Source: Pararhodonellum marinum
GTDB taxonomy: Bacteria > Bacteroidota > Bacteroidia > Cytophagales > Cyclobacteriaceae
NCBI RefSeq assembly: GCF_015354735.1
Contig: NZ_JACEFJ010000006.1
Span: 186,001 to 250,000, forward strand
Reading direction: 5' to 3'
Length of the DNA: 64,000 nucleotides
Shown: positions 36,037 to 45,062 of the stretch, one piece after another
Layout: every line of letters begins with the position of its first letter
Numbering within the stretch: position 1 is the stretch's first letter
Notes under the pieces: generated by a model
What the model was told of the DNA's origin: nothing
The model's input: only the letters and a program-made list of their open reading frames with translations
Database searches by the model: none
Position numbers and translations under genes: made by a program

Positions 36037-37407
36037 CTATTCATTCAAAAATTTCTCAGGAATGGATTTTCTGGCATTTGCCCCGAGTTTCTGTAGCTTT
36101 TGTACCTGTCCGATTAGGTTGCCACTGCCATCCTTCAAGAGTCCCATGGCATTATCATAACTGTTACGGGAATGTTGAAGGTGCTTGCCAATGTCTTCCA
36201 GGCTTCCTAAGAAACCTACAAACTTATCATAAAGTTTTCCGCCTCTTTCCGCTATCTCCAAGGCATTTTTTTCCTGATCTCCCCTCACCCAAAGGTCTTT
36301 GATCATCTTAAGTGCAGCGATCAGGTTGCTGCTGCTGATCAATAAGACCCTCTTCTTGTAGGCATATTCCCAAAGATAGGGATCCGATTGGACTGCTGCG
36401 ATGTAGGCGGCTTCCACCGGTACAAACATGATCACAAAATCCAAAACCTTGGCATAACCTTCATATTGCTTGGATGCAAGGTTGTCCACATGGTTTTTGA
36501 TGGATTTGAGGTGTGCTGCTATACTTGTCTGTCTTTCGATTTCCCCCTCGCTATTGAAATACTGCTCATAGGCCATCAAAGACACCTTGGCATCAATGAT
36601 CACTTTCCGGTCATCAGGATAGTGAATGATCACGTCCGGCTGCATTTTCTTCCCATCCGGACCAAGAATAAATTGGCCTGTTCCATCCTTAAGAAAAGCT
36701 TGCACTTCGTAATGTTGCCCTTTTTCCAATCCTGAATTTTGCAGAATGGTTTCTAGAATGGCTTCACCCCAATTTCCTTGGGTTTTTGTATTGCCTTTCA
36801 GGGCCTTGGTGAGGTTTTTGGCCTCTTCTGAAATCTGCTGATTGAGGATGACCAATTCCTTTACTTTGTCCTGAAGTGAAAAACGCTCTTTGGATTCCTT
36901 ATCATAGGTTTCTTCCACCGTCTTTTTGAATTCAAGAAATTGGGCTTTGATCGGGCTAAGCAAGTTGTCCAGGTTTTCCTTGTTCTGTTTGGTAAATCGG
37001 GAAGACTTTTCCTCCAATATCTCTGTTGCCAATAATTTGAACTCCTGTTTGAATTTGGATCCAAGTTCCTCCAAATCTCTAGTTTGCTTTTCAAGTTTCT
37101 CCTGTAAAAATTGCTTTTCGATCCTGATCGATGTCAGCTGATGCTTGGTTTCAAAATGGTCATCCCTTTCCTTTTCCATCATTTCCTGAAACTTCTGGAA
37201 CTCAAAAGCCAACTCTTTGCCCCTGTTTTCAGCCGATTGGGCTTTTTGTTCAGCCATCGCCTTACCCATCTTGAAGGCATTGAGCTCATCTTGCGCAATT
37301 TTTAAGGAAGCAGTAAGTCGTCTTTCCCTGCGCTGAAAATTGATCCATATTCCTGCCAAGAATAAAAGAATCAGTCCTGTAATCACGGCTGCCAAAATCA
37401 ATTCCAT
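36037..37407 (-). CDS. rmuC: DNA recombination protein RmuC
   Basis: A 456-aa RmuC-family protein, thought to limit DNA inversions and to belong to the nuclease-fold superfamily. One membrane segment lies at residues ~3-22 ([20 protein letters not shown]), a long coiled coil at ~28-200, then the RmuC core: [78 protein letters not shown] and [19 protein letters not shown]. The length is normal. It is divergent from mltG, with about 140 bases between the starts. Confidence 0.95.
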   Translation of the reverse strand: MELILAAVITGLILLFLAGIWINFQRRERRLTASLKIAQDELNAFKMGKAMAEQKAQSAENRGKELAFEFQKFQEMMEKERDDHFETKHQLTSIRIEKQFLQEKLEKQTRDLEELGSKFKQEFKLLATEILEEKSSRFTKQNKENLDNLLSPIKAQFLEFKKTVEETYDKESKERFSLQDKVKELVILNQQISEEAKNLTKALKGNTKTQGNWGEAILETILQNSGLEKGQHYEVQAFLKDGTGQFILGPDGKKMQPDVIIHYPDDRKVIIDAKVSLMAYEQYFNSEGEIERQTSIAAHLKSIKNHVDNLASKQYEGYAKVLDFVIMFVPVEAAYIAAVQSDPYLWEYAYKKRVLLISSSNLIAALKMIKDLWVRGDQEKNALEIAERGGKLYDKFVGFLGSLEDIGKHLQHSRNSYDNAMGLLKDGSGNLIGQVQKLQKLGANARKSIPEKFLNE

Positions 37408-37505
37408 GCTTTTTGCGTTGTTGTTTTAGGCAAAGTAGGGTAAAAACTTTGGAGTTGAAAATCATTGACACTAAGTGTCCGGAAAATAATTTCCACAAAT
37501 TTACC

Positions 37506-37513
37506 TATTTTTG
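37506..37513 (+). promoter_or_regulatory. TAnnTTTG promoter element for mltG
   Basis: TATTTTTG matches the -7 consensus and lies about 31 bases before the ATG at 37545. This supports that start over in-frame codons further upstream. Confidence 0.45.
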
Positions 37514-37544
37514 CACCAACTTCTTATGCAGAGGACAAGCACGC

Positions 37545-38591
37545 ATGATTACAACAAAAAATAAAAAAAGATACCTGGTTGCAGTAGTGGCTGCCTCAGT
37601 ATTATTGACCTCATTTTCCTTTTACATTTATCAGGTAATTTTCAGCCCCAATGTATTGACTGACAAGGAAGAACCTGTATTACTCAAAATCCCCAGTCAT
37701 TCCACTTTCCAGCAGGTGACTGATCTCTTGATCAAACAAGACATCATTGGGGATGTAGTGAGTTTCAGCTTTGTGGCTAAATTGATGGATTATCAGGAAA
37801 ATGTGAAACCCGGGCTATATACTATCCAACCGAGGCTGACCAACCGAGAGCTTGTCAAAGTGCTCCGGTCGGGAATCCAAACGCCCCTCAACATTACTTT
37901 TAACAATGTGCGCACCAAGGAAGACTTGGCCGACAAAATCACCAAAAATCTGGAAATTTCTCAGGAACAGTTTCTTACCCTACTTCAGGACAGTGTGTAC
38001 ATCATGAAATTTGGTTTTGAGCCTGAGACGGTGATGAGCATGTTCATTCCCAATACGTATCAGGTATATTGGACCACGAGTCCTGAAGCGCTTTTTGACC
38101 GGATGCATTCTGAATATCAAAAATTTTGGACCGATGATCGGAAGATCCTGGCAGGCAGATTGGGCATGTCACAAACCGAAGTCGCTACCCTTGCCTCCAT
38201 TGTACAGGCAGAAACCAATAAGTCGGATGAAAGGCCTTTGGTCGCGGGTGTTTACCTGAACCGGCTACAAAAAAACATGCCCCTCCAAGCAGATCCCACA
38301 TTGGTGTTTGCCTTGGGCGATTTTAGCATCAAGCGGGTGCTGAATGTCCATAAAGAGGTTGACAGTCCTTACAATACCTACCGGTTTACCGGATTGCCTC
38401 CGGGACCCATCAATTTGCCTGAAATTTCGGCATTGGATGCGGTTTTGAATTACCAGGAACATAATTATCTTTATTTCTGTGCAAGAGAGGATTTCTCCGG
38501 ATACCACAACTTTGCCACGAACCTGACTGATCACCTGAATAATGCCAGGCGCTATCAGCAGGCTTTGAACACTGCTAAAGTTTATAAATGA
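37545..38591 (+). CDS. mltG: Endolytic murein transglycosylase MltG
   Basis: A 348-aa YceG/MltG-family enzyme that cuts nascent peptidoglycan strands. From the ATG at 37545 it has a short cytoplasmic basic start, one membrane helix (YLVAVVAASVLLTSFSFYIYQVIF), a LysM-like region (IPSHSTFQQVTDLLIKQDII) and the catalytic domain with VQAETNKSDERPLVAGVYLNRL (catalytic Glu), MPLQADPTLVFALG and SPYNTYRFTGLPPGPINLP. A reading from 37413 would add 44 residues that destroy the membrane-anchor pattern. Its stop overlaps the thioesterase ATG by 4 bases. Confidence 0.95.
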   Translation: MITTKNKKRYLVAVVAASVLLTSFSFYIYQVIFSPNVLTDKEEPVLLKIPSHSTFQQVTDLLIKQDIIGDVVSFSFVAKLMDYQENVKPGLYTIQPRLTNRELVKVLRSGIQTPLNITFNNVRTKEDLADKITKNLEISQEQFLTLLQDSVYIMKFGFEPETVMSMFIPNTYQVYWTTSPEALFDRMHSEYQKFWTDDRKILAGRLGMSQTEVATLASIVQAETNKSDERPLVAGVYLNRLQKNMPLQADPTLVFALGDFSIKRVLNVHKEVDSPYNTYRFTGLPPGPINLPEISALDAVLNYQEHNYLYFCAREDFSGYHNFATNLTDHLNNARRYQQALNTAKVYK

Positions 38592-38998
38592 TGTTTCAGG
38601 CAAGCACCAGTCTAAGGGTACGTTATGCGGAAACCGATCAGATGGGATATGTCTATTATGGACACTATGCCATGTATTTTGAAGTCGCTAGGGTTGAAGC
38701 GCTTAGAAGTGCCGGCTATTCCTACAGGCAAATGGAAGAAGAAGGCATCATCATGCCAGTATTGGAATCCAATATCAAATACCTAAAGCCCGGGAAATAC
38801 GATGAACTGTTGACCATCAAAACACAGATTAATGAAATGCCAGGCATCCGCATCAAGTTTTCCTATGAAGTTTTCAATGAAACCAATGACTTGATTACAA
38901 CAGGAACAACTACCCTGACCTTCCTCAAAAAAGAGACCCATAAACCCAGCCGGCCTCCGGCTTATTTGATAGCCTTGCTTCAACCTTATTTCAACTAA
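38588..38998 (+). CDS. YbgC/FadM-type acyl-CoA thioesterase (4HBT hotdog fold)
   Basis: A 136-aa hotdog-fold thioesterase with the family signature RVRYAETDQMGYVYYGHYAMYFEVARVEALRSAG near the N-terminus, including the active-site Asp of the ETDQMG segment, then KYDELLTIKTQI and FSYEVFN strands. It hydrolyses acyl-CoA or a related thioester; the specific substrate cannot be read. It is coupled to mltG by an ATGA overlap and followed 13 bases later by the YihY-family gene. Confidence 0.92.
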   Translation: MMFQASTSLRVRYAETDQMGYVYYGHYAMYFEVARVEALRSAGYSYRQMEEEGIIMPVLESNIKYLKPGKYDELLTIKTQINEMPGIRIKFSYEVFNETNDLITTGTTTLTFLKKETHKPSRPPAYLIALLQPYFN

Positions 38999-39011
38999 AA
39001 ATGAATTCATT

Positions 39012-39965
39012 TTGGTAAGAGAAAGAATCAAAAAGCAAGTTAAAATTTGGGATAAAAAAGCCCAAATTGCGCTCCGCCACATTCATTTTGGCAATCCTGA
39101 CCAGAATGTCTATGATGTAACCAAAATCTTCATACAACAAATCAAAAAGGATGAAATCAGTGAGCGAGCCAGTGCTGTGGCTTTCAATTTTACCGTTGCG
39201 CTTTTTCCCTTGATTCTGTTTTTATTGAACACCATACCCTACATCGAATTTTTTTTTCCGGAATTGACTACCGAAAACATCTTGATGTTCATCGAACAAT
39301 TTATCCCTAAAAGCATCTATGAGGAAGCGGAGGCCACCATTGAGGATATTGTGGGTAAACCCAGACAGGGGCTACTTTCCTTTGGTTTCTTTTTGGCCTT
39401 ATTCCTTGCAACCAATGGCATAGTTTCTTTGATGTCCTCATTCAATGCAGTATATAAGACCAAAGAAAACAGAAGTTTCTTCATTACCCGTTTGATTGCC
39501 GTTGGCTTGATTTTAATATTGGTCTTAAGCATTTGTGCGGCGGTATTGGTCATGATTTTTGGAGGGAGATTTCTGGTTTACTTTACCGATTTGGGCCTTG
39601 TTCCCAATAATTTCTCCTATTTTCTGGTGGCTTTCCTTCGGTTTTTTGCTTTGCTTTTACTGTTTATGATTGCTACAGCATTTATTTTCAGGTTTGCTCC
39701 CGCTGTGCACGACAAGTGGAGATTCTTCTCTGTAGGCTCTGTTACCGCCGGGTTGCTTATCACACTGGCTTTTTACGGATTCAGCTATTACTTGAACAAT
39801 TTTGCCACCTACAATAGATTATATGGCTCCATCGGTGCCATGATTGCAGTCATGCTATGGCTTTTGATCACCTCTTATATCATCCTCATTTGCTTCGAAA
39901 TTAACGTAAGCTTGGATAAAGCTGCCGACAGAAAGCTTGTCACCAAGTTACAAACAGAGATTTAA
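39012..39965 (+). CDS. YihY/BrkB-family inner-membrane protein
   Basis: A 317-aa protein of the YihY (UPF0761) family. It has a basic cytoplasmic start, then about six membrane segments: FNFTVALFPLILFLLNTI, GLLSFGFFLALFLATNGIVSL, LIAVGLILILVLSICAAVLVMIF, FSYFLVAFLRFFALLLLFMIATAFI, FFSVGSVTAGLLITLAFYGFSYYL and MIAVMLWLLITSYIILICFEIN. The conserved SERASAVAFNFTVALFP and YNRLYGSIGAMIAVMLW blocks are clear. No ATG is available in frame upstream of the first membrane helix; the likely start is the TTG at 39012. Function of the family is unsettled. Confidence 0.88.
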   Translation: MVRERIKKQVKIWDKKAQIALRHIHFGNPDQNVYDVTKIFIQQIKKDEISERASAVAFNFTVALFPLILFLLNTIPYIEFFFPELTTENILMFIEQFIPKSIYEEAEATIEDIVGKPRQGLLSFGFFLALFLATNGIVSLMSSFNAVYKTKENRSFFITRLIAVGLILILVLSICAAVLVMIFGGRFLVYFTDLGLVPNNFSYFLVAFLRFFALLLLFMIATAFIFRFAPAVHDKWRFFSVGSVTAGLLITLAFYGFSYYLNNFATYNRLYGSIGAMIAVMLWLLITSYIILICFEINVSLDKAADRKLVTKLQTEI

Positions 39966-40100
39966 GAGGTTGCAAATCCTACATTGGATGTCTTAAGTGA
40001 TTTTTCTAATGAAAATCTGCATGGATGTAATGGCGGATTTAAATTCATATTCTTTCAATCATTAGTTTCTTAAAACGATAGGGGCCAAGCCAATAATCCT

Positions 40101-40108
40101 TATTTTTG
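40101..40108 (+). promoter_or_regulatory. TAnnTTTG promoter element for pta
   Basis: TATTTTTG lies 20 bases before the pta ATG. A -33 TTTG is not evident. Confidence 0.4.
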
Positions 40109-40128
40109 TTGGAAGCAACCTTTTTAGA

Positions 40129-42225
40129 ATGAAATCCAACAAGAATATTTTCATCGCCACCTCCGAACCCTTCAGTGGAAAATCAGTAGTCGCCCTTGGT
40201 TTGGTGGACATGTTGATGTCCAAAGCCCAAAAAATCGGTTATTTCAAACCCATCATCAGGCACCATCCAAACCAAAAAAAAGACGGGCATATTGAAACGC
40301 TGATCCATCATTTTCAGCTTCCGCTGCTTTATGAAGACACCTATGCTTACACCAGTGACGAGGCCAATATGATGGTGGAAACAGGGCGTCAGGAAGAGAT
40401 TATTGATGCCATCATCGGTAAATTCAAGTCTAAAGAATCCAAGTATGATTTCACCATCATAGAGGGTAGTGATTTCTTAGGAGAAGGTACTGCTTTTGAG
40501 TTTGATGCCAACCTTACCATTGCCAAAAATCTCGGCTCTCCTGTCATTATTGTGATCCGGGGAGACAACAAAACAGTTTCCCAAATCACCCTGAATGCCA
40601 TAGTTACTTTGAGAAATTTTCTGCAAAGAAAAATCAAAGTGCTTGCCGTGGTAGTGAACAAGGTGGATCCGGCCCAGGTAAAGGAAGTTCAGGAAAACCT
40701 CAAGCCCCAATTAAAAAAAGATACATTACTTGCCATAATACCTGCCATTCAGGAACTTAAAAGCCCTACCATGTTGGAGGTAAAAAAGCACCTTGATGCA
40801 AAGATGCTCTTTGGAGAAGAGTTTCTTAAAAACCGGGTGGATCATTTTATTTTTGGCGCCATGCAAGTATCTAATTTTTTGACCCATCTAAAGCCCAATG
40901 TGCTGATCGTCACCCCTGGAGACAGGGCAGATATCATCATGAGTTCCCTCCAAGCCAATCTTTCAAAAAATTATCCCAAAATAGCCGGATTGGTGCTGTC
41001 AGGAGGATTTCAGCCTGCGGAGTCTGTCATCCAACTCATTGAAGGATTGGACACTTTGGTTCCTATCATGATGGTGGAAGACGGTTCTTTCTTTGCTGCC
41101 ACCAAGGTGGCGGATATACATTCCAAAATCACTCCAGACAATCCAGAAAAAATCCATTCTGCCATCCATGCATTTAGAAAATATGTGGATGTGGAAGCAT
41201 TAGATAAGCAACTGGCCACTTTCAAATCAGAGACCCTGACGCCAAGGATGTTCCAATACCAGTTGGTCACTTGGGCCAAGACCAAAAAGAAACATATTGT
41301 ATTGCCGGAAGGAAAGGATGAAAGAATTCTAAGAGCAGCAGAAAGGCTGATCAAACAGGGCATCGTAAAAATCACACTTCTGGGGAATGTGGAAGAGATA
41401 CAGACGCAAATCAACCGTTTGGGGCTGCAGCTGGACAAAGAAAACCATCAAATCATCAATCCACTGGACTCTTTTCATTTTGAGGCTTATGCCAACGCCC
41501 TTTTTGAACTTCGAAAAGGCAAAAATGTGCCCCTTCAGGTAGCCAAAGACCTGATGACAGATGTAAGTTATTTCGGTACGATGATGGTATACCAAGGCCA
41601 TGCTGATGGGATGGTTTCCGGTGCTGTTCATACGACTGCACATACCATCAGGCCTGCCCTACAATTTGTCAAGACCAAACCGGGTGTCTCTTTGGTTTCC
41701 TCAGTATTTTTCATGTGTTTGGCAGACCGGGTGATGGTATTCGGGGACTGTGCCATCAATGTGGATCCCACTGCGGAGGAATTGTCTGAGATAGCGATCT
41801 CTTCAGCTGATACCAGTCAGAAATTTGGCATAGAACCCAGAGTGGCCATGCTGTCCTATTCCTCGGGGAGTTCAGGCACCGGGGCAGAGGTGGAAAAAGT
41901 CAGGCTTGCCACTGAAATGGTCAAGTCAAAAAGACCGGATATCCTGGTAGAAGGTCCCATACAGTACGATGCCGCTGTCGATCCCGAGACCGGAAGACAA
42001 AAAATGCCGGACTCAGAAGTTGCAGGCCAAGCTTCCGTATTGATCTTTCCGGACCTGAACACAGGAAACAATACTTATAAGGCGGTGCAACGGGAAACAG
42101 GGGCCATCGCCATCGGCCCCATGCTGCAGGGTCTTAACAAACCCGTCAATGACCTGAGTAGGGGTTGTACAGTGGATGATATTTTCAATACGGTTGTCAT
42201 TACAGCGATTCAGGCTCAAGGATAA
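40129..42225 (+). CDS. pta: Phosphate acetyltransferase (long form)
   Basis: A 698-aa enzyme that interconverts acetyl-CoA and acetyl phosphate. The N-terminal ~350 residues are a BioD-like P-loop domain (IFIATSEPFSGKSVVALGL) plus a DRTGG region (PNVLIVTPGDRADIIMSSLQA). The C-terminal PTA domain (~375-695) has HIVLPEGKDERILRAAERL, DGMVSGAVHTTAHTIRPALQF, RVAMLSYSSGSSG and VEGPIQYDAAVD. The length matches the long form found in enterobacteria. ackA follows after 130 bases that contain a heptamer repeat, giving the acetate overflow and substrate-level ATP pair. Confidence 0.96.
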   Translation: MKSNKNIFIATSEPFSGKSVVALGLVDMLMSKAQKIGYFKPIIRHHPNQKKDGHIETLIHHFQLPLLYEDTYAYTSDEANMMVETGRQEEIIDAIIGKFKSKESKYDFTIIEGSDFLGEGTAFEFDANLTIAKNLGSPVIIVIRGDNKTVSQITLNAIVTLRNFLQRKIKVLAVVVNKVDPAQVKEVQENLKPQLKKDTLLAIIPAIQELKSPTMLEVKKHLDAKMLFGEEFLKNRVDHFIFGAMQVSNFLTHLKPNVLIVTPGDRADIIMSSLQANLSKNYPKIAGLVLSGGFQPAESVIQLIEGLDTLVPIMMVEDGSFFAATKVADIHSKITPDNPEKIHSAIHAFRKYVDVEALDKQLATFKSETLTPRMFQYQLVTWAKTKKKHIVLPEGKDERILRAAERLIKQGIVKITLLGNVEEIQTQINRLGLQLDKENHQIINPLDSFHFEAYANALFELRKGKNVPLQVAKDLMTDVSYFGTMMVYQGHADGMVSGAVHTTAHTIRPALQFVKTKPGVSLVSSVFFMCLADRVMVFGDCAINVDPTAEELSEIAISSADTSQKFGIEPRVAMLSYSSGSSGTGAEVEKVRLATEMVKSKRPDILVEGPIQYDAAVDPETGRQKMPDSEVAGQASVLIFPDLNTGNNTYKAVQRETGAIAIGPMLQGLNKPVNDLSRGCTVDDIFNTVVITAIQAQG

Positions 42226-42231
42226 TATGGA

Positions 42232-42300
42232 TTTACGATGTACGATGTACGATTTACGATTTACGAATTGGGAATTACGAATTGGGAATTAGGATTAAGG
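42232..42300. repeat. Heptamer-periodic tandem repeat between pta and ackA
   Basis: From 42233 the sequence reads as consecutive 7-mers: TTACGAT, GTACGAT, GTACGAT, TTACGAT, TTACGAA, TTGGGAA, TTACGAA, TTGGGAA, TTAGGAT, then TAAGG. It has nine units with a strict 7-bp period and two alternating families (TACGA and TGGGA). Confidence 0.85.
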
Positions 42301-42355
42301 GGGTGTGGTTTTCAAGGCTTATTTTACAATTTCAAAACCAAGTAAACATTAAATA

Positions 42356-43567
42356 ATGAAAATTCTGGTCTTAAATTCGGGGAGCAGTTCGCTGAAATAC
42401 CAATTGTTTGATCTACCGGAGGAGGCTCCTTTGTGCAGTGGAATGGTAGACCGGATCGGTTTGGAAAAATCGAGCTTGGTGCATAAAACTTACCTTGACA
42501 CGGGCGAAAAAAAACATCAATCAGAACAGGCAATCCCTGACCACAAGGCTGCCCTGTTGGTTGTTACTGAACTGCTTTTGGATCCTGAAAAGGGAGTGCT
42601 AAATACGAGGGGGGAAGTAATGGCCATTGGTCATAGAGTAGTGCATGGTGGGGAGGAATTTTCTGTCACCACCCTGATCAATGATGCGGTAAAGCAAAAA
42701 ATCCAAGATCTTACCACCTTGGCCCCTTTACACAATCCACCCAACCTGTTGGGGATTAATGAAGCCCAGAGAATTTTCCCTGAGGCCAAACAGGTTGCTG
42801 TTTTTGACACGGCATTTCACCAAAGCATGCCCCAAAAAGCTTACCGCTTTGCCATTCCCCAGCATCTTTATGCCAATTTGGGTATCAGAGCATATGGATT
42901 TCATGGTACGAGCCACCAATATGTATCACGTATAGCGGGAAAATACCTTGATAATCCCAAAGCCAAAATGATCACCATCCACCTGGGCAACGGCTGCAGC
43001 ATGACGGCAGTCCAATCCGGGAAATCGATTGACCACAGCATGGGTTTGGGGCCTTTGGGAGGCTTGGTGATGGGCACCCGATGTGGGGACCTGGATCCTT
43101 CGATCATCTTTCATCTCATTCAGGAGAGAGGATTTTCTGCCAAAGAAGTAAATGAACTGCTCAATAAAAAGTCAGGTCTTCAAGGCCTATGTGGCCACAG
43201 TGACATGCGGGATGTGAAAAAAGCCATGGCCCAAGGAGATGCTGCAGCCAAACTCGCCTATGAACTCTATGCCTATCGCATCAAAAAATACATTGGCGCC
43301 TACACCGCTGTGATGAATGGGTTGGATGCCTTGGTTTTCACTGCAGGAGTGGGCGAAAATGATGCAGACATGCGGGCTTTGGTATGCGAGGACATGGACT
43401 TTTACGGTTTGGAACTCGATCCGGAAAAAAACAAAGTCAGCAATGCACAGGTAAGGGAAGTAAACCACATAGATTCGAAAACCAAGATCCTGGTCATTCC
43501 TACCAACGAGGAACTGGAAATCGGGAGGCAGGTATATGAATTGGTTTCTAGAAACCAAAGGGCTTGA
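42356..43567 (+). CDS. ackA: Acetate kinase
   Basis: A 403-aa ASKHA-fold kinase that makes ATP and acetate from acetyl phosphate. Signatures are LVLNSGSSSLKYQLF at the start (acetokinase signature 1), VAVFDTAFHQSMP (~145), YGFHGTSHQYVS (signature 2, ~178), IHLGNGCSMTAV, SMGLGPLGGLVMGTRCGDLDP (~220) and VFTAGVGENDADMRALVCEDM (~328). The length is typical. It is paired with pta on the same strand, separated by a repeat-bearing spacer. Confidence 0.97.
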   Translation: MKILVLNSGSSSLKYQLFDLPEEAPLCSGMVDRIGLEKSSLVHKTYLDTGEKKHQSEQAIPDHKAALLVVTELLLDPEKGVLNTRGEVMAIGHRVVHGGEEFSVTTLINDAVKQKIQDLTTLAPLHNPPNLLGINEAQRIFPEAKQVAVFDTAFHQSMPQKAYRFAIPQHLYANLGIRAYGFHGTSHQYVSRIAGKYLDNPKAKMITIHLGNGCSMTAVQSGKSIDHSMGLGPLGGLVMGTRCGDLDPSIIFHLIQERGFSAKEVNELLNKKSGLQGLCGHSDMRDVKKAMAQGDAAAKLAYELYAYRIKKYIGAYTAVMNGLDALVFTAGVGENDADMRALVCEDMDFYGLELDPEKNKVSNAQVREVNHIDSKTKILVIPTNEELEIGRQVYELVSRNQRA

Positions 43568-43672
43568 TTTGTTGATACGATTACCTTTTTTCCTTGTACC
43601 TCCAGACGGAAGACAGATGACCCAAGTTGTGAACCATAATGAGTTTTGTATTTTTAAAAAAATCAATACACC

Positions 43673-44395
43673 ATGAACCAAGCAGAGCGTTTTATCCAGG
43701 CTTTTAACCAAATTGAAAACCACCTTCGCCGGAACAAGGATTCCAAGACCTACCTGAGTTTTTTTACCATGGTGGATGATGCCAGCTATCAGGATCCGAT
43801 GATCCGGCAATATCGGGATGAATTGAGGTTGTTTGGTAACCTGCGCAATGCCATCATCCATTCGGAGAGAAAAGAAGGCCGACCCGTGGCAGATCCAAGG
43901 GAAGATGTGGTCAGGGAAATAGAGAAAATCGCCAAGATGTTGCTTGAACCTCCACTGGTCAGTGAGTATTTTTTAAGTCCGGTCTTCAGTATCACTCCTG
44001 AGGACAAGGTACTCGATGTCCTACAGACCATGATCGAGAAAGACTACAGTCAAGCCCCCATACTCAAAGAGGATTTTATCATTGGCTTGATGGATTTTGA
44101 AGCCATCGCCCGTTGGGTGGGAGCCATTCATCAGGAAGAAATAGTAACACCTGACCTGGAATCTTCCACCATCGCAAACTTATTGGGCAGCATCTCCCGG
44201 CTCAAAAATTTTCGGGTCATCAAAAAAGACACGGATTTTGTGACCGCGAGAGAATGTTTTGTGGATAGTTTGGGCACGCCGAATATAGTGATTGCCTTGA
44301 TTATCACTGAAAACGGCAGAAGGGATGAATCCCCTATTGGTATTATTACCTTAAGTGAAGACCTGGAAAAAATAATCGGGGAATTGAGAAAATAG
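43673..44395 (+). CDS. CBS-domain protein with an N-terminal helical region carrying an R-x4-H motif
   Basis: A 240-aa protein. Residues ~1-95 are helical and contain YRDELRLFGNLRNAIIHSERKEG, whose RNAIIH gives an R-x4-H motif like that of HEPN-fold proteins. Residues ~98-240 form a CBS pair (LSPVFSITPEDKVLDVLQTMIEKDYSQAPIL... and LKNFRVIKKDTDFVTARECFVDS), which usually binds adenine nucleotides. It follows ackA by 105 bases on the same strand. The HEPN assignment is tentative; similar helical regions occur in uncharacterised proteins. Confidence 0.75.
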   Translation: MNQAERFIQAFNQIENHLRRNKDSKTYLSFFTMVDDASYQDPMIRQYRDELRLFGNLRNAIIHSERKEGRPVADPREDVVREIEKIAKMLLEPPLVSEYFLSPVFSITPEDKVLDVLQTMIEKDYSQAPILKEDFIIGLMDFEAIARWVGAIHQEEIVTPDLESSTIANLLGSISRLKNFRVIKKDTDFVTARECFVDSLGTPNIVIALIITENGRRDESPIGIITLSEDLEKIIGELRK

Positions 44396-44414
44396 TGTTA
44401 AGGTTTACCAAATT

Positions 44415-45062
44415 TTAGCCTTCACCAATCAAGCCTTTTTCCATCGCGATCCTGATCAGTCCTACACTGTTTTTTGCCCCTAACTTACTCAGGAGGTTCA
44501 TTCGGTGGGTCTCAACAGTTTTTGTGCTGATAAATAACTTATCCGCTATTTCCTGCGTGGTCAATTCCTGAGCAATGGCCGAAAGGACTTCCAATTCTCT
44601 CCTGGTTAATTTTGGAAAAAAGGGATCCCTGGTTTTTTTTCCCATCAATTGATCCAACATCTTGGATTTTAGCTGTGGCTGCAAAAAATCCTCCCCAGCC
44701 AAAACCGCTTTCATGGCTGTGATCAGTTCAAGTCTATGGGTGTTTTTCAACAGGTAACCATGGGCTCCCTGGGCTAACATTTTCTTCACAAATGAGGTGT
44801 CCTCATGATTGCTGAGGGCCAAAATCTTCAAATCAGGCAAGAGTCTGATCAGAGGCTTACACAATTCAATCCCATTGGTATCGGGCAGATTGATATCCAA
44901 AAGCAATACATCCGGTGCATCCTTTTTGATGTTTTCCAGCGTTTCGCTGGCATTGGCATAGCTTCCGACGATCAGGAGCTCTGGCATTTCCTCTAGCATG
45001 GCTGCTATGCCACTTCTGATAAGTGAGTGATCATCTGTGATGGCCAATCTAATCATCTTCAT
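44415..45062 (-). CDS. NarL/LuxR-type response regulator
   Basis: A 215-aa two-component regulator from the ATG at 45062 (MKMIRLAITDDHSLIRSG). The receiver (~1-120) has the acidic DDH cluster, phospho-acceptor Asp in VLLLDINLPDTNG, and Lys in HGYLLKNTH. The LuxR-type DNA-binding domain (~145-205) is LTRRELEVLSAIAQELTTQEIADKLFISTKTVETHRMNLLSKLG. Its start overlaps the 3' end of the histidine kinase gene by about 14 bases. It probably binds inverted-repeat DNA such as the pair at 48489-48527, though that link is inference. Confidence 0.93.
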   Translation of the reverse strand: MKMIRLAITDDHSLIRSGIAAMLEEMPELLIVGSYANASETLENIKKDAPDVLLLDINLPDTNGIELCKPLIRLLPDLKILALSNHEDTSFVKKMLAQGAHGYLLKNTHRLELITAMKAVLAGEDFLQPQLKSKMLDQLMGKKTRDPFFPKLTRRELEVLSAIAQELTTQEIADKLFISTKTVETHRMNLLSKLGAKNSVGLIRIAMEKGLIGEG

